Shown in pieces: positions 26,197-37,543 of a DNA stretch of 45,990 nucleotides. This DNA is from Propionivibrio sp. (GTDB lineage Bacteria; Pseudomonadota; Gammaproteobacteria; Burkholderiales; Rhodocyclaceae): positions 1 to 45,990 of the forward strand of contig NZ_JAEUOI010000222.1 of assembly GCF_016790145.1 (NCBI RefSeq), in the 5' to 3' direction. A model generated the notes under the pieces. It was not told the DNA's origin, searched no databases, and saw only the letters and a list, made by a program, of their open reading frames with translations. The position numbers and the translations under genes are program-made. The stretch's first letter is position 1; every line of letters begins with the position of its first letter.

Positions 26197-26389
26197 GGGT
26201 TTTTCCGTAGCTTTACTTGTTTTTGGGTATGACGCTTAAGGTCAGCAAGAGCATGCATTATAGGTGAATTTCCCGCAAATACCGACCCTCGTTTTTCTTC
26301 GCCTCAGCTTTGTGCCTCTGCGTTGATTTTAACTTCTGAAATTGCCCGCAACCATCAAGCTTCTGCTGCTTCGCGTTACACTTCGTCCT

Positions 26390-28570
26390 ATGTCCGTTTT
26401 CCGCCTTGCCTTTCTGTCCCTGTGCATTCTGCTTGCCGCTTGCAGCAGCGAACAGAACGACCCCTATCCGGCCAGCGAACGCGGCAAGAACATTCTCTAC
26501 TCGGCATTTACCGATCGCCCCAAGCACCTCGACCCGGTGCAGTCGTACACCGAGGACGAGATCACCTTCACGGCGCAGATCTACGAGCCGCCGCTGCAAT
26601 ACCACTATCTGAAGCGCCCCTATGCGCTGATTCCATCAACCGTCGAGCAGGTTCCTGAGCCGCTCTATCTTGACGCCAGGGGCAAGGCGCTGCCGGCCGA
26701 TGCAGCAGCGGAAAACATTGCCTACAGCGTCTACGAGATCCGCCTGCGCCCAGGAATCCGCTACCAGCCGCATCCGGCGTTTGCCGTCGATGACAGCGGC
26801 CAGCCGATTTATTCCGGTACTGATCCAGGCAGTCTGCGCGGAATCGAGACGATTGCCGATTTCGCGCATACGGGAACACGCGAACTGCTTGCCGACGACT
26901 ACATCTACGAGATCAAGCGGCTCGCCCATCCGCGCCTGCATTCGCCAATCTTCGGCATGATGGCCGAACGCATCGTCGGTCTGAAGGAGCTTGGCGAAGC
27001 GCTGCAACGCGAAGCCAAAACCCTGCCTGCCGGCGACTGGATCGACCTTGACCGCTTTGCGCTTGAAGGTGTCACGCGCGTCGACCCTTATACCTTCCGC
27101 ATCAAGGTGCGCGGCAAATATCCGCAGTTCCTGTACTGGCTGGCGATGCCCTTTTTCGCCCCGGTGCCGCGCGAGGCTGACCGCTTCTACGCGCTGCCGG
27201 GGATGGCCGAAAAGAACCTCACGCTCGACTGGTATCCGGTCGGTACCGGCCCCTTCATGCTCACCGAGAACAACCCGAACCGGCGCATGGTGCTGGAACG
27301 CAACCCCAATTTCCACGGCGAAACGTATCCGTGCAGCGGCGAACCCGAAGACCGGGCGGCCGGCCTGCTCGACGACTGCGGCAAGGCGCTGCCGCTGATC
27401 GACAAGGCCATTTACTCGCGTGAGAAGGAAAGCATTCCCTACTGGAACAAGTTCCTGCAGGGCTACTACGACGCCTCGGGTATTTCGTCGGACAGTTTCG
27501 ACCAGGCGGTACGCGTCAACGTCGGCGGCGACGTCATGCTATCGGACGAAATGCGTGGCAAGGGAATCCGCCTGCTGACCAGTGTCCGTGCCTCGACGTA
27601 TTACATGGGCTTCAACATGCTCGATACCGTCGTCGGCGGCAATGACGGGAAAAACGCTGAACGCAACAGCAAGCTGCGTCAGGCGCTGTCGATCGCCATC
27701 GATCAGGAGGAGTTCATCTCGATCTTCATGAACGGGCGCGGCATCGCCGCGATGAGCCCCTTGCCGCCCGGTATCTTCGGGTTTCTTGAAGGCGAGGCGG
27801 GAATCAATCCCGTGGTCTACGCCTGGGTCGATGGCCGGGCGCAGCGGCGACCGATCGAGTTGGCGAAAAAACTGCTGGCCGAAGCCGGCTGGCCCGATGG
27901 CCGTGACGCCAAAAGCGGCGAACCGCTGGTGCTCAACCTCGATACCACGAGCGGCGGCATGGGCGACAAGTCGCGGCTCGACTGGCTGACGCGCCAGTTT
28001 GCCCGACTCGACATCCAGCTCGTCGTGCGCTCGACCGACTTCAACCGCTTTCAGGAGAAGCTGCGCAAGGGCGCAGTGCAGCTCTACTATCTCGGCTGGA
28101 ATGCCGACTATCCCGACCCGGAAAACTTCTTTTTCCTGCTCGCCGGTTCCGAAGGCAAGGTCGCGCATGGCGGCGAAAATGCATCGAACTACGACAGCCC
28201 CGCCTTCAACAGCCTGTTTGCCGAGATGAAGAACATGGAAAACTCTCCCCGGCGGCTGTCGATCATCACCCGCATGAACCGGATTTTGCAGGACGATGCG
28301 CCATGGATTTTCGGCTTTCACCCGAAGAGCTATACGCTGGGCCAGTCCTGGCTGCATAACCGCAAGCCGACCGATGTCGGCAACAACATCCTGAAGTACC
28401 AGCGCATTGATGTGGCCGAGCGCGAAAAGCGGCGGCGGGAATGGAACGATCCGGTACTCTGGCCGCTGGCGGTCGGTGCACTACTGCTGGTATCGGTTTT
28501 CCTGCCGGCAGTGATCAGCTATCGTCGCCGCGAACGCGGCACGGCACGCAGCCAGGGAAAGGTAGATTAA
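26390..28570 (+). CDS. Peptide ABC transporter substrate-binding lipoprotein with a C-terminal membrane helix
   Basis: A 726-residue family 5 solute-binding protein, longer than the usual 500-600. The start gives a lipoprotein signal (FRLAFLSLCILLAACSS, lipobox LAAC). Family marks are LTLDWYPVGTGPFMLTENNP, SKLRQALSIAIDQEEFI and the late KEKWELGWNADYPDPENFF-like region (LGWNADYPDPENFFFL). Unusually, residues near 690-712 form a second hydrophobic segment (VLWPLAVGALLLVSVFLPAV) followed by a basic tail, so both ends may be in the membrane. It heads a unit with two permeases and a fused ATPase. No good ribosome binding site is seen; a TTG at 26342 is possible. Confidence 0.88.
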   Translation: MSVFRLAFLSLCILLAACSSEQNDPYPASERGKNILYSAFTDRPKHLDPVQSYTEDEITFTAQIYEPPLQYHYLKRPYALIPSTVEQVPEPLYLDARGKALPADAAAENIAYSVYEIRLRPGIRYQPHPAFAVDDSGQPIYSGTDPGSLRGIETIADFAHTGTRELLADDYIYEIKRLAHPRLHSPIFGMMAERIVGLKELGEALQREAKTLPAGDWIDLDRFALEGVTRVDPYTFRIKVRGKYPQFLYWLAMPFFAPVPREADRFYALPGMAEKNLTLDWYPVGTGPFMLTENNPNRRMVLERNPNFHGETYPCSGEPEDRAAGLLDDCGKALPLIDKAIYSREKESIPYWNKFLQGYYDASGISSDSFDQAVRVNVGGDVMLSDEMRGKGIRLLTSVRASTYYMGFNMLDTVVGGNDGKNAERNSKLRQALSIAIDQEEFISIFMNGRGIAAMSPLPPGIFGFLEGEAGINPVVYAWVDGRAQRRPIELAKKLLAEAGWPDGRDAKSGEPLVLNLDTTSGGMGDKSRLDWLTRQFARLDIQLVVRSTDFNRFQEKLRKGAVQLYYLGWNADYPDPENFFFLLAGSEGKVAHGGENASNYDSPAFNSLFAEMKNMENSPRRLSIITRMNRILQDDAPWIFGFHPKSYTLGQSWLHNRKPTDVGNNILKYQRIDVAEREKRRREWNDPVLWPLAVGALLLVSVFLPAVISYRRRERGTARSQGKVD

Positions 28571-28579
28571 ATGAAGAAT

Positions 28580-28649
28580 CGTCATTCCGGGCTTGACCCG
28601 GAATCCAGAAATGTCAGGCGACTGGATTCCAGCTTGCGCTTGAATGACG
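28580..28649. repeat. Inverted REP-like repeat pair between transporter genes
   Basis: Arms 28580-28608 and 28622-28649 are inverted copies sharing CGTCATTC at the outer ends and GGAATCCAG at the inner ends, each arm itself partly palindromic. This is the common proteobacterial GTCATTCC...GGAATCCAG repeat type. It may shape mRNA levels between the binding protein and the permeases. Confidence 0.75.
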
Positions 28650-28699
28650 GCGTTCCGAATCAATTGGTTTCTTGATGACCGAAAACTAGAATCCCTTCC

Positions 28700-29677
28700 A
28701 TGCTCGCTTACCTCCTGCGCCGGTTGATATATGCCATTCCGATCCTGATCGGTGTCAATCTCATCACCTTTGCGCTGTTCTTCGTCGTCAATACGCCCGA
28801 CGACATGGCGCGCATGCAACTCGGGGTGAAGCGCGTCACGCCCGAGGCCATTGCCAAGTGGAAGGCCGAGCGCGGCTACGACAAGCCGCTGCTCATCAAC
28901 GCGCAGGCCGAAGGCGCCGGGGTGCTGACCGACACCATCCTGTTCACCAAGTCGGCGCGCATGTTTGTCGGCGATTTCGGACGCGCCGAGGACGGGCGCG
29001 ACATCGCCAGGGAAATCACCTCGCGCATGGGACCGTCGCTGGCCATCGCGCTGCCGACCTTCATCCTCGGCCTGTTCGTGACGATCAGCTTTGCCCTGCT
29101 GCTGGCCTTCTTCCGCGCCACTCCGCTCGATTTCTGGGGCGTCGTGCTGTGCGTGGCGATGATGTCGGTTTCCGGGCTTTTCTACATCATCGGCGGACAG
29201 TATCTGATCAGCAAGCTGTGGCGACTGGTGCCGATCTCGGGTTTCAGTGGCGGTCTGGATGCCTGGAAGTTCCTGCTGCTGCCGGTGCTGATCGGCGTCA
29301 TTTCCGGCATCGGTACCTCGGCGCGCTGGTACCGCACCATTTTTCTTGAGGAAATCGGCAAGGACTATGTGCGCACGGCGCGCGCCAAGGGGCTTTCCGA
29401 ACTGACCGTACTCTTCCGTCATGTGCTGCGCAACGCCATGATACCGATCCTGACCGGCGTCGTCGTCGTCATCCCGCTGCTCTTCATGGGCTCGCTGCTC
29501 ACCGAGTCCTTCTTCGGCATTCCGGGGCTCGGCAGCTATACCATCGACGCCATCAACGCGCAGGATTTCGCCGTGGTACGCGCCATGGTCTTCATCGGCT
29601 CGGTGCTTTACATCGTCGGTCTGATCCTCACCGACATCTCCTATACCTTCGTCGATCCGAGGATACGCTTTGAATAA
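28700..29677 (+). CDS. Peptide ABC transporter permease, DppB/YejB-like
   Basis: A 325-residue inner-membrane permease with six hydrophobic segments. The start MLAYLLRRLIYAIPILIGVN is typical of DppB/OppB. The cytoplasmic EAA loop, which docks on the ATPase, reads DYVRTARAKGLSELTVLFRH; the C-terminus is SYTFVDPRIRFE. It pairs with the second permease as the translocation channel. It follows the binding-protein gene across a 130-bp repeat-bearing gap. Confidence 0.93.
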   Translation: MLAYLLRRLIYAIPILIGVNLITFALFFVVNTPDDMARMQLGVKRVTPEAIAKWKAERGYDKPLLINAQAEGAGVLTDTILFTKSARMFVGDFGRAEDGRDIAREITSRMGPSLAIALPTFILGLFVTISFALLLAFFRATPLDFWGVVLCVAMMSVSGLFYIIGGQYLISKLWRLVPISGFSGGLDAWKFLLLPVLIGVISGIGTSARWYRTIFLEEIGKDYVRTARAKGLSELTVLFRHVLRNAMIPILTGVVVVIPLLFMGSLLTESFFGIPGLGSYTIDAINAQDFAVVRAMVFIGSVLYIVGLILTDISYTFVDPRIRFE

Positions 29678-29688
29678 ACACAACATCT

Positions 29689-29814
29689 ACCGCAAAGACG
29701 CAAAGGGCGCGATGGCTTCGCAAAGAAAGGCATTCAAAAATTCGCATGGGTCTCTCGACTTGACCTTGCTCTGCCTTTCTTTGCGATCCCTATGCCGCTT
29801 TGCGCCTTTGCGGT
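29689..29814. repeat. Large imperfect palindrome between the two permease genes
   Basis: Arms of about 43 bp (29689-29732 and 29772-29814) are inverted and roughly 80 percent matched by eye, both built on CGCAAAG units, around a 39-bp loop. A degenerate single arm of the same type is seen at about 26290-26325 before the operon. No terminating T-run is present, so it looks like a mobile intergenic palindrome or an mRNA processing site. Confidence 0.75.
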
Positions 29815-29841
29815 GGACGTACTCGTTCTGATGCGGCCTCC

Positions 29842-31277
29842 ATGAGTTTCCTCCCCGTCATCCTCTGGTCCGACGTGCTGATCTGGCTGCTGGTGGTGGC
29901 CGCGATCGGGCTCGGCGTCCTGTCGTCGCGCAGCCCGCCCTTGCGTGCGGCCTGGCAGCGGGTTGGGCGCAGCCGACCGGGAATGGCGGCGGCGACGGTG
30001 CTGATCGCCTTCGTGCTGGTCGGCCTGCTCGACTCTATTCATTTCCGGCCCCGCCTCGAAAGCCGGGAGAACGGGGACGTCGGACAACAGCCGTTGGCCT
30101 ATGCCATTGAAGTGTTATCGCTGCTCGATGCCGTGGCGGCGCCGCTGCGCACGCGCAACGAAAAAACCTATTCCGAACCCCTGGCGACGCGCGCCTACGC
30201 CAAAGAATCGATCGATGTGCGCGATGCCGATGGCGTCATGAGGCAGAGTCGCGATTTCCCGCGCCTGAAGCACGGCGGTGCGCATCTGGGCGATAACGAG
30301 GTTCAGCGCAATGCCGATGTCGGCCGTCGCGTACTGGTCGCCGTAGCGCTTGGCGGCGTGCTGTGGGGGAGCATGGCCCTGGGCTGCGCGTATTGGCTGG
30401 CGCGCCGCGAGGCCTGCCTGGTGCGCAAGGTGTGGCGCGGTCTGTGGCGTGGCCACACGGATTTTGCCTGGAATGCCGTGCTCGCCGCACTGGGGGTGCT
30501 GATGCTTCTGACGATGGTGCTGCTGGCGCTGTGTGTCGATTACCACGTGTTCGGTACCGACAAGGTCGGGCAGGACGTCTTCTATCAGGTGCTCAAGAGC
30601 GTGCGCACGGCGCTGGTGATCGGGCTGGTGACGACGCTGGTGATGCTGCCGCTGTCGATCCTGCTCGGCATCCTGGCCGGCTATTTTCGCGGCTGGGTCG
30701 ATGACCTGATCCAGTATCTCTACACCACGCTCAGCTCGATTCCCGGCGTGCTGCTGATCGCCGCAGCCGTGCTCATGATGCAGGTGGTCATCGATACCCA
30801 CCCGCAATGGTTTGCCACTGCCGCCGAGCGCGCCGACCTGCGCCTGCTGGCCCTCTGCTTCATCCTCGGCGTAACGAGCTGGACCGGTCTCTGCCGCCTG
30901 CTGCGCGGCGAGTCGCTCAAGCTGCGCGAGCTCGAATACATCCAGGCCGCGCAGGCCTTTGGCGTTTCCGACCTGCGCATCATCCTGCGTCACATCCTGC
31001 CCAACCTGATGCATATCGTGATCATCGCGCTGGTCATGGATTTTTCGAGTCTGGTGCTGGCCGAGGCGGTGCTCTCCTATGTCGGCATCGGCGTCGACCC
31101 GACAATGATCAGCTTTGGCACGATGATCAACAACGCACGCATGGAGCTGGCGCGCGAGCCGATGGTCTGGTGGTCGCTGGCGGCGGCTTTCGTTTTCATG
31201 TTCACGCTGGTGCTGGCTGCCAATATGCTTGCCGACGCCGTGCGTGACGCCTTCGATCCCCGACTGGCGGGGGCGGC

Positions 31278-31281
<4 letters not shown>
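29842..31281 (+). CDS. Peptide ABC transporter permease, DppC/YejE-like, with an extended N-terminus
   Basis: A 479-residue permease, well over the usual 290-340. The C-terminal 270 residues form the classic transport domain: [20 protein letters not shown], the EAA loop [20 protein letters not shown], and [19 protein letters not shown]. The N-terminal 200 residues hold extra hydrophobic segments with a charged, probably periplasmic, stretch between them. The ATG at 29842 is chosen because an earlier one lies inside the palindrome; no strong ribosome binding site is seen. Its stop overlaps the next start (ATGA). Confidence 0.9.
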
Positions 31282-33311
<2,030 letters not shown>

Positions 33312-33369
33312 TTTCGCGCTGGGCAGGATGCTGCGCTACGCCGGCAATCCGGCTATGAATTTCAAGGTG

Positions 33370-33412
33370 GAAGCCGGTATCCAGTGTCTTGATTTTTCTG
33401 GATTCCGGCTTC
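33370..33412. repeat. REP-like hairpin
   Basis: GAAGCCGGTATCCAG (33370-33384) is inverted at 33398-33412 (CTGGATTCCGGCTTC) around a 13-bp loop. It shares the ATTCC/GGA(T)ATCCAG theme with the repeat at 28580-28649. Confidence 0.7.
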
Positions 33413-33514
33413 CGTCGGAAAGACGTTTTTACACTTGTTCAGCGGCTCCCTAAGTGCTTTCCAGCCAAGAGCACTCACATGCAAACCGTCAACATGCTGC
33501 AAGCAAGTCCGTAG

Positions 33515-33544
33515 GTCGGGTTAGCCCAACGGGCGTAACCCGAC
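33515..33544. repeat. GTCGGGTTA-type intergenic palindrome
   Basis: GTCGGGTTA (33515-33523) and TAACCCGAC (33536-33544) enclose GCCC-AAC-GGGC, giving an almost perfect 13-bp stem. This kind of GTAGGTCGGGTTAGC repeat is widespread between genes in proteobacteria. Confidence 0.8.
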
Positions 33545-33602
33545 GTTTGACCGCACAGCGCATGATCCGCTCGCAATATCTGTTTTGAATGAACCCGGAT
33601 AA

Positions 33603-35369
33603 TCAGGGATTTTGAGAAAGCTGGATGGTCAGCGACTTGCCCGGCGTCAGTGCGTTGGGCGAGATGCGGTTCCAGCGCAGCAGATCGTCCTTGCCGACTT
33701 TGAAGTGTCTGGCAATCGAGGCCAGCGTGTCGCCGCGACGAATGGTGTAGTGGATAACCTTGGGTGATTTCTGGGCGCTGGCCAATTTTTTCGGCGAGTC
33801 AGCGGCCTTTGCCGGGCTGGCCTCGCTTTTTGCCGCCGTCTTGTTTGCCGTAGCCACCTCCAGACGGGTGCCTGCGGCGATCCTGTCGGAGCGCAGATGA
33901 TTGATGCGCTTCAGGTCGGCGACTGACGTGCCGTAACGCCTGGCGATAACCGGCAGCGTTTCGCCCTTGCGCACCGTATGCGTGCGGACAGTTGCGGCAC
34001 TCGCTGTACTGGACGGTGCCGGGTCTGCTTGTGGAAGTCGCGGTTGCTCGGGCAGCGCGGCCATGTTGAGTGGTTCTCCCCCTTCGTGTCCGGCGACCAG
34101 CAAGGTATGTCCCGGACTGACCTTGATGCGCCCCGTGATGCCGTTGGCTTCCCTGAGATTGGCGACCGTCATGCCAAAGCGTGGAGCGATCTTTTCCAGC
34201 TTGTCGCCCGGGCGCACGGTGTAGGACTGCCAGGAGGAAAGCGGTTTGTTGCTTTCTTCATGCGCTTCGAGATTGGTGATAAAAGTTTCGAGTTTGTGCG
34301 CCGGAATCACCATCGGCGTCTCGGACTTGATGACCGGCCGGTTATGCGCCGGGTTGAGTGCAACGAATTCCTGAACCGGCATGTCCGCCAGCCTGGCGGC
34401 AACCTTGACGTCGATATTTGAGGTTTTGGTGACGGTACCGAAATAGGGGCGGTTGGGAATCCTTGGTATTTTGAGTTCGATCAACAGGGCCGGATTGCTG
34501 AATATATTCTTCAGGGCCTGCAGCTTGGGTACGTAGTTGCGGGTTTCGCCCGGCATGGTCAGGCTCAGGTAATCGGTGGGCAGACCGAGTACCACGTTCT
34601 TGTTGACCGCCCGGCCAACGGCGCCTTCTCCCCAGTTGTAAGAGGCCAGAGCCAGATGCCAGTCGCCATGCATGTCGTAGATCGATTGCAGGTAGTCGAG
34701 TGCCGCAGTCGTTGAGGCCAGAATGTCGCGCCGCTCATCCTTCCACCAGTTCTGGTCGAGGTTGTAGCGTTTGCCGGTGGAGGGAATGAACTGCCACAGA
34801 CCGGAAGCCTTGGCACGCGAATAGGCCATCGGGTTGTAGGCGCTCTCGACCATCGGCAACAGCGCCAGTTCCATCGGCATGCCGCGCTTTTCGATTTCCT
34901 CGACAATATAGAAAAGGTAGAGACTGCTGCGATCGGCCATGCGGCGCAGACTCTCCGGGCGGTTCATATACCACTGCTGGTGATAAAGAACGAGATCACT
35001 GTTGATGTCGGGCATCGAAAACCCGTTACGCATCCGCTGAAACAGATCGTCCGACTCGTAGGTCAGGTCGATGGCCTGCGCCCACTGGGCGGGCGCGGAG
35101 AGTTCGACGGTCGGCAGGCTGCCGTCGGCAGGCGTCGGTATCTGCAGAGGCGTTTGGCGCCTAAAAGTCTGTTTTGCCTGCGCCTGGCTGCCAGAGCGCG
35201 ATCCGGTTGTGCCCGATTGAGTGCTGTCGGTAGCGGCTCCGGAGCCAGGAAAGGACGCCGAGGGCGAACGATCAGCTTCCTTCGTAACGCTTGCGCAACC
35301 AGCCATCAGGAAAACAATACAGGCGATACGCGCGATGCGAACTAGTACACAATTGATTCCTTGCAACAT
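33603..35369 (-). CDS. mltD: Membrane-bound lytic murein transglycosylase D with LysM repeats
   Basis: A 588-residue lipoprotein: lipobox LMAGC with Cys25. The lytic transglycosylase SLT domain has catalytic Glu175 in LLPMVESAYNPMAYS, followed by SGLWQFIPSTGKRYNL and LASYNWGEGAV. Three LysM peptidoglycan-binding modules follow: about 388-432 (YTVRPGDKLEKIAPRFG), about 464-508 (HTVRKGETLPVIARRYG) and about 543-586 (YTIRRGDTLASIARHFK). A Ser/Thr-rich linker lies after the signal. It cleaves glycan strands to 1,6-anhydromuropeptides. AGGAA precedes the ATG. It is a single gene. Confidence 0.95.
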   Translation of the reverse strand: MLQGINCVLVRIARIACIVFLMAGCASVTKEADRSPSASFPGSGAATDSTQSGTTGSRSGSQAQAKQTFRRQTPLQIPTPADGSLPTVELSAPAQWAQAIDLTYESDDLFQRMRNGFSMPDINSDLVLYHQQWYMNRPESLRRMADRSSLYLFYIVEEIEKRGMPMELALLPMVESAYNPMAYSRAKASGLWQFIPSTGKRYNLDQNWWKDERRDILASTTAALDYLQSIYDMHGDWHLALASYNWGEGAVGRAVNKNVVLGLPTDYLSLTMPGETRNYVPKLQALKNIFSNPALLIELKIPRIPNRPYFGTVTKTSNIDVKVAARLADMPVQEFVALNPAHNRPVIKSETPMVIPAHKLETFITNLEAHEESNKPLSSWQSYTVRPGDKLEKIAPRFGMTVANLREANGITGRIKVSPGHTLLVAGHEGGEPLNMAALPEQPRLPQADPAPSSTASAATVRTHTVRKGETLPVIARRYGTSVADLKRINHLRSDRIAAGTRLEVATANKTAAKSEASPAKAADSPKKLASAQKSPKVIHYTIRRGDTLASIARHFKVGKDDLLRWNRISPNALTPGKSLTIQLSQNP

Positions 35370-35549
35370 CGGTTATTCCTGTGCTTGCCCGCCTGGAGAG
35401 CGGGGCGGCAGTCCCGCACTAGCCGGGATCGCCTGATCGAATGTTCCGAATTCAAGCGCTCGATTATAGCGCACGCTCGTAAGCGCATCAGAGGCTGGCG
35501 GCAATTTCAGAGTCTTTTCAGCCGCAGGCCTCTGAGGTTTGGCGGGAAT

Positions 35550-35580
35550 AAAAAAAGCCCTGAAACTCAGGGCTTTTTTA
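35550..35580 (-). terminator. Intrinsic terminator of the tRNA-Ala-Glu-Asp operon
   Basis: GCCCTGA (35557-35563) pairs with TCAGGGC (35567-35573), flanked by A and T runs on both sides, so it can work in both directions. It lies directly 3' of the minus-strand tRNA-Asp. Confidence 0.9.
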
Positions 35581-35583
35581 TGT

Positions 35584-35660
35584 TGGCGGAGTGGACGGGA
35601 CTCGAACCCGCGACCCCCGGCGTGACAGGCCGGTATTCTAACCAACTGAACTACCACTCC
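35584..35660 (-). tRNA. tRNA-Asp (anticodon GUC), copy 2
   Basis: A 77-nt tRNA with encoded CCA; identical to 23279-23355 in inverted orientation. Last gene of a three-tRNA operon. Confidence 0.97.
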
Positions 35661-35719
35661 AGTACTGCTCAAAAGCAAGGGGTTGCGGCGTGTTGCGCCA
35701 GGCAACCCCTGCCTGTTCT

Positions 35720-35795
35720 TGGCGTCCCCACGGGGATTCGAACCCCGGTACCTACCGTGAAAGGGTAGTGTCCTAGGCCTCTAGACGATGGGGAC
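35720..35795 (-). tRNA. tRNA-Glu (anticodon UUC)
   Basis: A 76-nt tRNA with encoded CCA; loop CTTTCAC gives UUC. It lies downstream of gltX, whose product charges it. Confidence 0.96.
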
Positions 35796-35821
35796 CCGGA
35801 CTAATTTCTCTTTCGGCCTGT

Positions 35822-35897
<76 letters not shown>

Positions 35898-35914
35898 GCT
35901 CGAAAGAAGGGCGC

Positions 35915-35943
35915 ATTATAGGGAGACGGCCAACTCTTGTAAA
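35915..35943 (-). promoter_or_regulatory. Near-consensus promoter for the tRNA-Ala-Glu-Asp operon
   Basis: On the minus strand TTTACA (35938-35943) and TATAAT (35915-35920) with a 17-bp spacer. The discriminator after the -10 is GCGCCC, the GC-rich type linked to stringent control of stable RNA. Confidence 0.85.
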
Positions 35944-35978
35944 GCGCTTTTTCCTTGATAGAGTGTATCCGGAGCCGC

Positions 35979-37373
35979 TCAGTTGCTCGCTGCCGCCGCC
36001 AGACGCTTGAGCACCAGTTCGCGCGGAAACAGGGCCAGCAGGGCGTCGACCGAAGGCGTCTGCGTCTGCCCGGTCAGCAACACGCGCAGCGGCATCGCCA
36101 GCCGGGGCATCTTCAGTCCGTGCTTGCCGATACACGTCTTGATCAGCGCGCTTATGGCTGCCGCATCCCACGCCACCTCGTGGATGCCGGCGACAAAATC
36201 GGCCAGCGCCGGCAGCGCTTCCGACGTCAGGTGCTGCGCCAGAATCTCGGCCTTCGGGTGCAGGTCGATGTAGAACACTTCGGCGGCATCGGCCAGTTCG
36301 TTCAGATTGCTCACGCGCTCCTTGTAGAGGCCGCTGATGGCCGCCAGCGAGGGCGAGGCGCTGACCTTTACGTCGCGCGCGGTGAGCCGTGGCTGCACCA
36401 GCGCCGCCAGACGCTCGTTGTCGGCCTGCTTGAGGTAGTGGGCATTGAGCCAGTTCAGTTTCTCGGTGTTGAATTGCGCCGCCGAGGGCGTGATGTGGTC
36501 GAGGTCGAACCACGCGCAGAACTGCGACATCGAGAACACCTCCTCGTCGCCGTGCGACCAGCCGAGGCGGGCCAGATAGTTGAGCACCGCTTCCGGCAGA
36601 TAGCCTTCGTCGTCATACTGCATCACGCTCACCGCACCGTGGCGCTTGGACAGCTTCTGCCCGTCGTCGCCGAGAATCATCGAGAGGTGCGCGTAAAGCG
36701 GAACCTGCGCGCCGAGCGCGGTAAGGATGTTGATCTGACGCGGCGTGTTGTTCACATGGTCGTCGCCACGGATGACGTGCGTGATGCCCATCTCCCAGTC
36801 ATCAACGACGACGCAGAAGTTGTAGGTCGGCGTACCGTCGGCACGGGCGATCACCAGATCGTCGAGCTCGGCGTTGGCAATCTCGATGCGGCCCTTGACC
36901 AGGTCATCCCAGGCCACCACACCGTCGAGCGGATTCCTGAAGCGTACCACCGGCAGCGCGCCGGCCGGCGGCGTCGGCAGCGTCTTGCCGGGCTCCGGGC
37001 GCCAGGTGCCGTCGTAACGCGGCTTGAGTCCCTTGGCGCGCTGCGCCTCGCGCATGTGCTCGAGTTCGTCCGGCGTCGTGTAGCAGGGGTAGGCGGTGCC
37101 GGCGGCCAGCATGGTCTGGATCACCGCCCGGTAACGATCCATGCGCTGCATCTGGTAAAACGGGCCTTCGTCGTGCGCCAGGCCGAGCCACTGCATGCCG
37201 TCGAGAATCGCCTGCACTGCCTCCGGCGTCGAACGCGCAACATCCGTGTCTTCAATGCGCAGAATGAACTGTCCGCCGTGGTGCCGGGCAAAGGCCCAGG
37301 AGAAAAGGGCGGTACGCGCGCCGCCGATGTGCAGGAAGCCGGTCGGGGAGGGGGCAAAACGGGTGCGGATCAT
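35979..37373 (-). CDS. gltX: Glutamate-tRNA ligase
   Basis: A 464-residue class I synthetase. The HIGH-type motif is [13 protein letters not shown] (His15), the KMSKS-type motif is [13 protein letters not shown], and [15 protein letters not shown] lies between. No zinc-type SWIM cysteine cluster is obvious. The start at 37373 gives the standard N-terminus [12 protein letters not shown]; an upstream ATG would add 17 unlikely residues. It lies 81 bp before the tRNA-Ala-Glu-Asp operon on the same strand and is divergent from tRNA-Val(CAC). Confidence 0.97.
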   Translation of the reverse strand: MIRTRFAPSPTGFLHIGGARTALFSWAFARHHGGQFILRIEDTDVARSTPEAVQAILDGMQWLGLAHDEGPFYQMQRMDRYRAVIQTMLAAGTAYPCYTTPDELEHMREAQRAKGLKPRYDGTWRPEPGKTLPTPPAGALPVVRFRNPLDGVVAWDDLVKGRIEIANAELDDLVIARADGTPTYNFCVVVDDWEMGITHVIRGDDHVNNTPRQINILTALGAQVPLYAHLSMILGDDGQKLSKRHGAVSVMQYDDEGYLPEAVLNYLARLGWSHGDEEVFSMSQFCAWFDLDHITPSAAQFNTEKLNWLNAHYLKQADNERLAALVQPRLTARDVKVSASPSLAAISGLYKERVSNLNELADAAEVFYIDLHPKAEILAQHLTSEALPALADFVAGIHEVAWDAAAISALIKTCIGKHGLKMPRLAMPLRVLLTGQTQTPSVDALLALFPRELVLKRLAAAASN

Positions 37374-37425
37374 GTTCACTGGCCGAAAAGCGGAAAGGGC
37401 GTATTGTAAGGTAAGCGCACGCAAA

Positions 37426-37454
37426 TTGACCGTATGGCGCTGTTGTGGTTAAAT
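37426..37454 (+). promoter_or_regulatory. Candidate promoter for tRNA-Val(CAC)
   Basis: TTGACC (37426-37431) and TTAAAT (37449-37454) with a 17-bp spacer, ending 14 bp before the tRNA. Confidence 0.6.
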
Positions 37455-37468
37455 CCTGTCCCTCTGTC

Positions 37469-37543
37469 GGGCGGTTAGCTCAGCGGTAGAGCACTGCCTT
37501 CACACGGCAGGGGTCACTGGTTCGATCCCAGTACCGCCCACCA
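37469..37543 (+). tRNA. tRNA-Val (anticodon CAC)
   Basis: A 75-nt tRNA with encoded CCA; loop TTCACAC gives CAC. Its 3' end borders a gene-poor, apparently foreign region, so it may have served as an integration target. Confidence 0.95.

Larger units (their letters stand above)
33312..33602. other. Convergent spacer with two palindromic repeats
   Basis: 290 bp between the ATPase and mltD with no gene. It holds a REP-like hairpin (33370-33384 with 33398-33412) and a second, different palindrome (33515-33544), listed separately. Transcription from both sides must end here, although no T-tailed terminator is visible. Confidence 0.6.

Noticed and set aside
28580-28649. CRISPR array
   Set aside because: The repeated units are inverted, only two, and without regular spacers; they fit a REP-type repeat.
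28481-29686. 401-codon minus-strand frame over the permease gene
   Set aside because: Very His/Asp/Gln-rich composition typical of the antisense of GC-rich membrane-protein genes; the plus-strand permease is unmistakable.
35955-37409. 484-codon plus-strand frame opposite gltX
   Set aside because: Arg/Gln/His-rich antisense of gltX without any recognisable motif.
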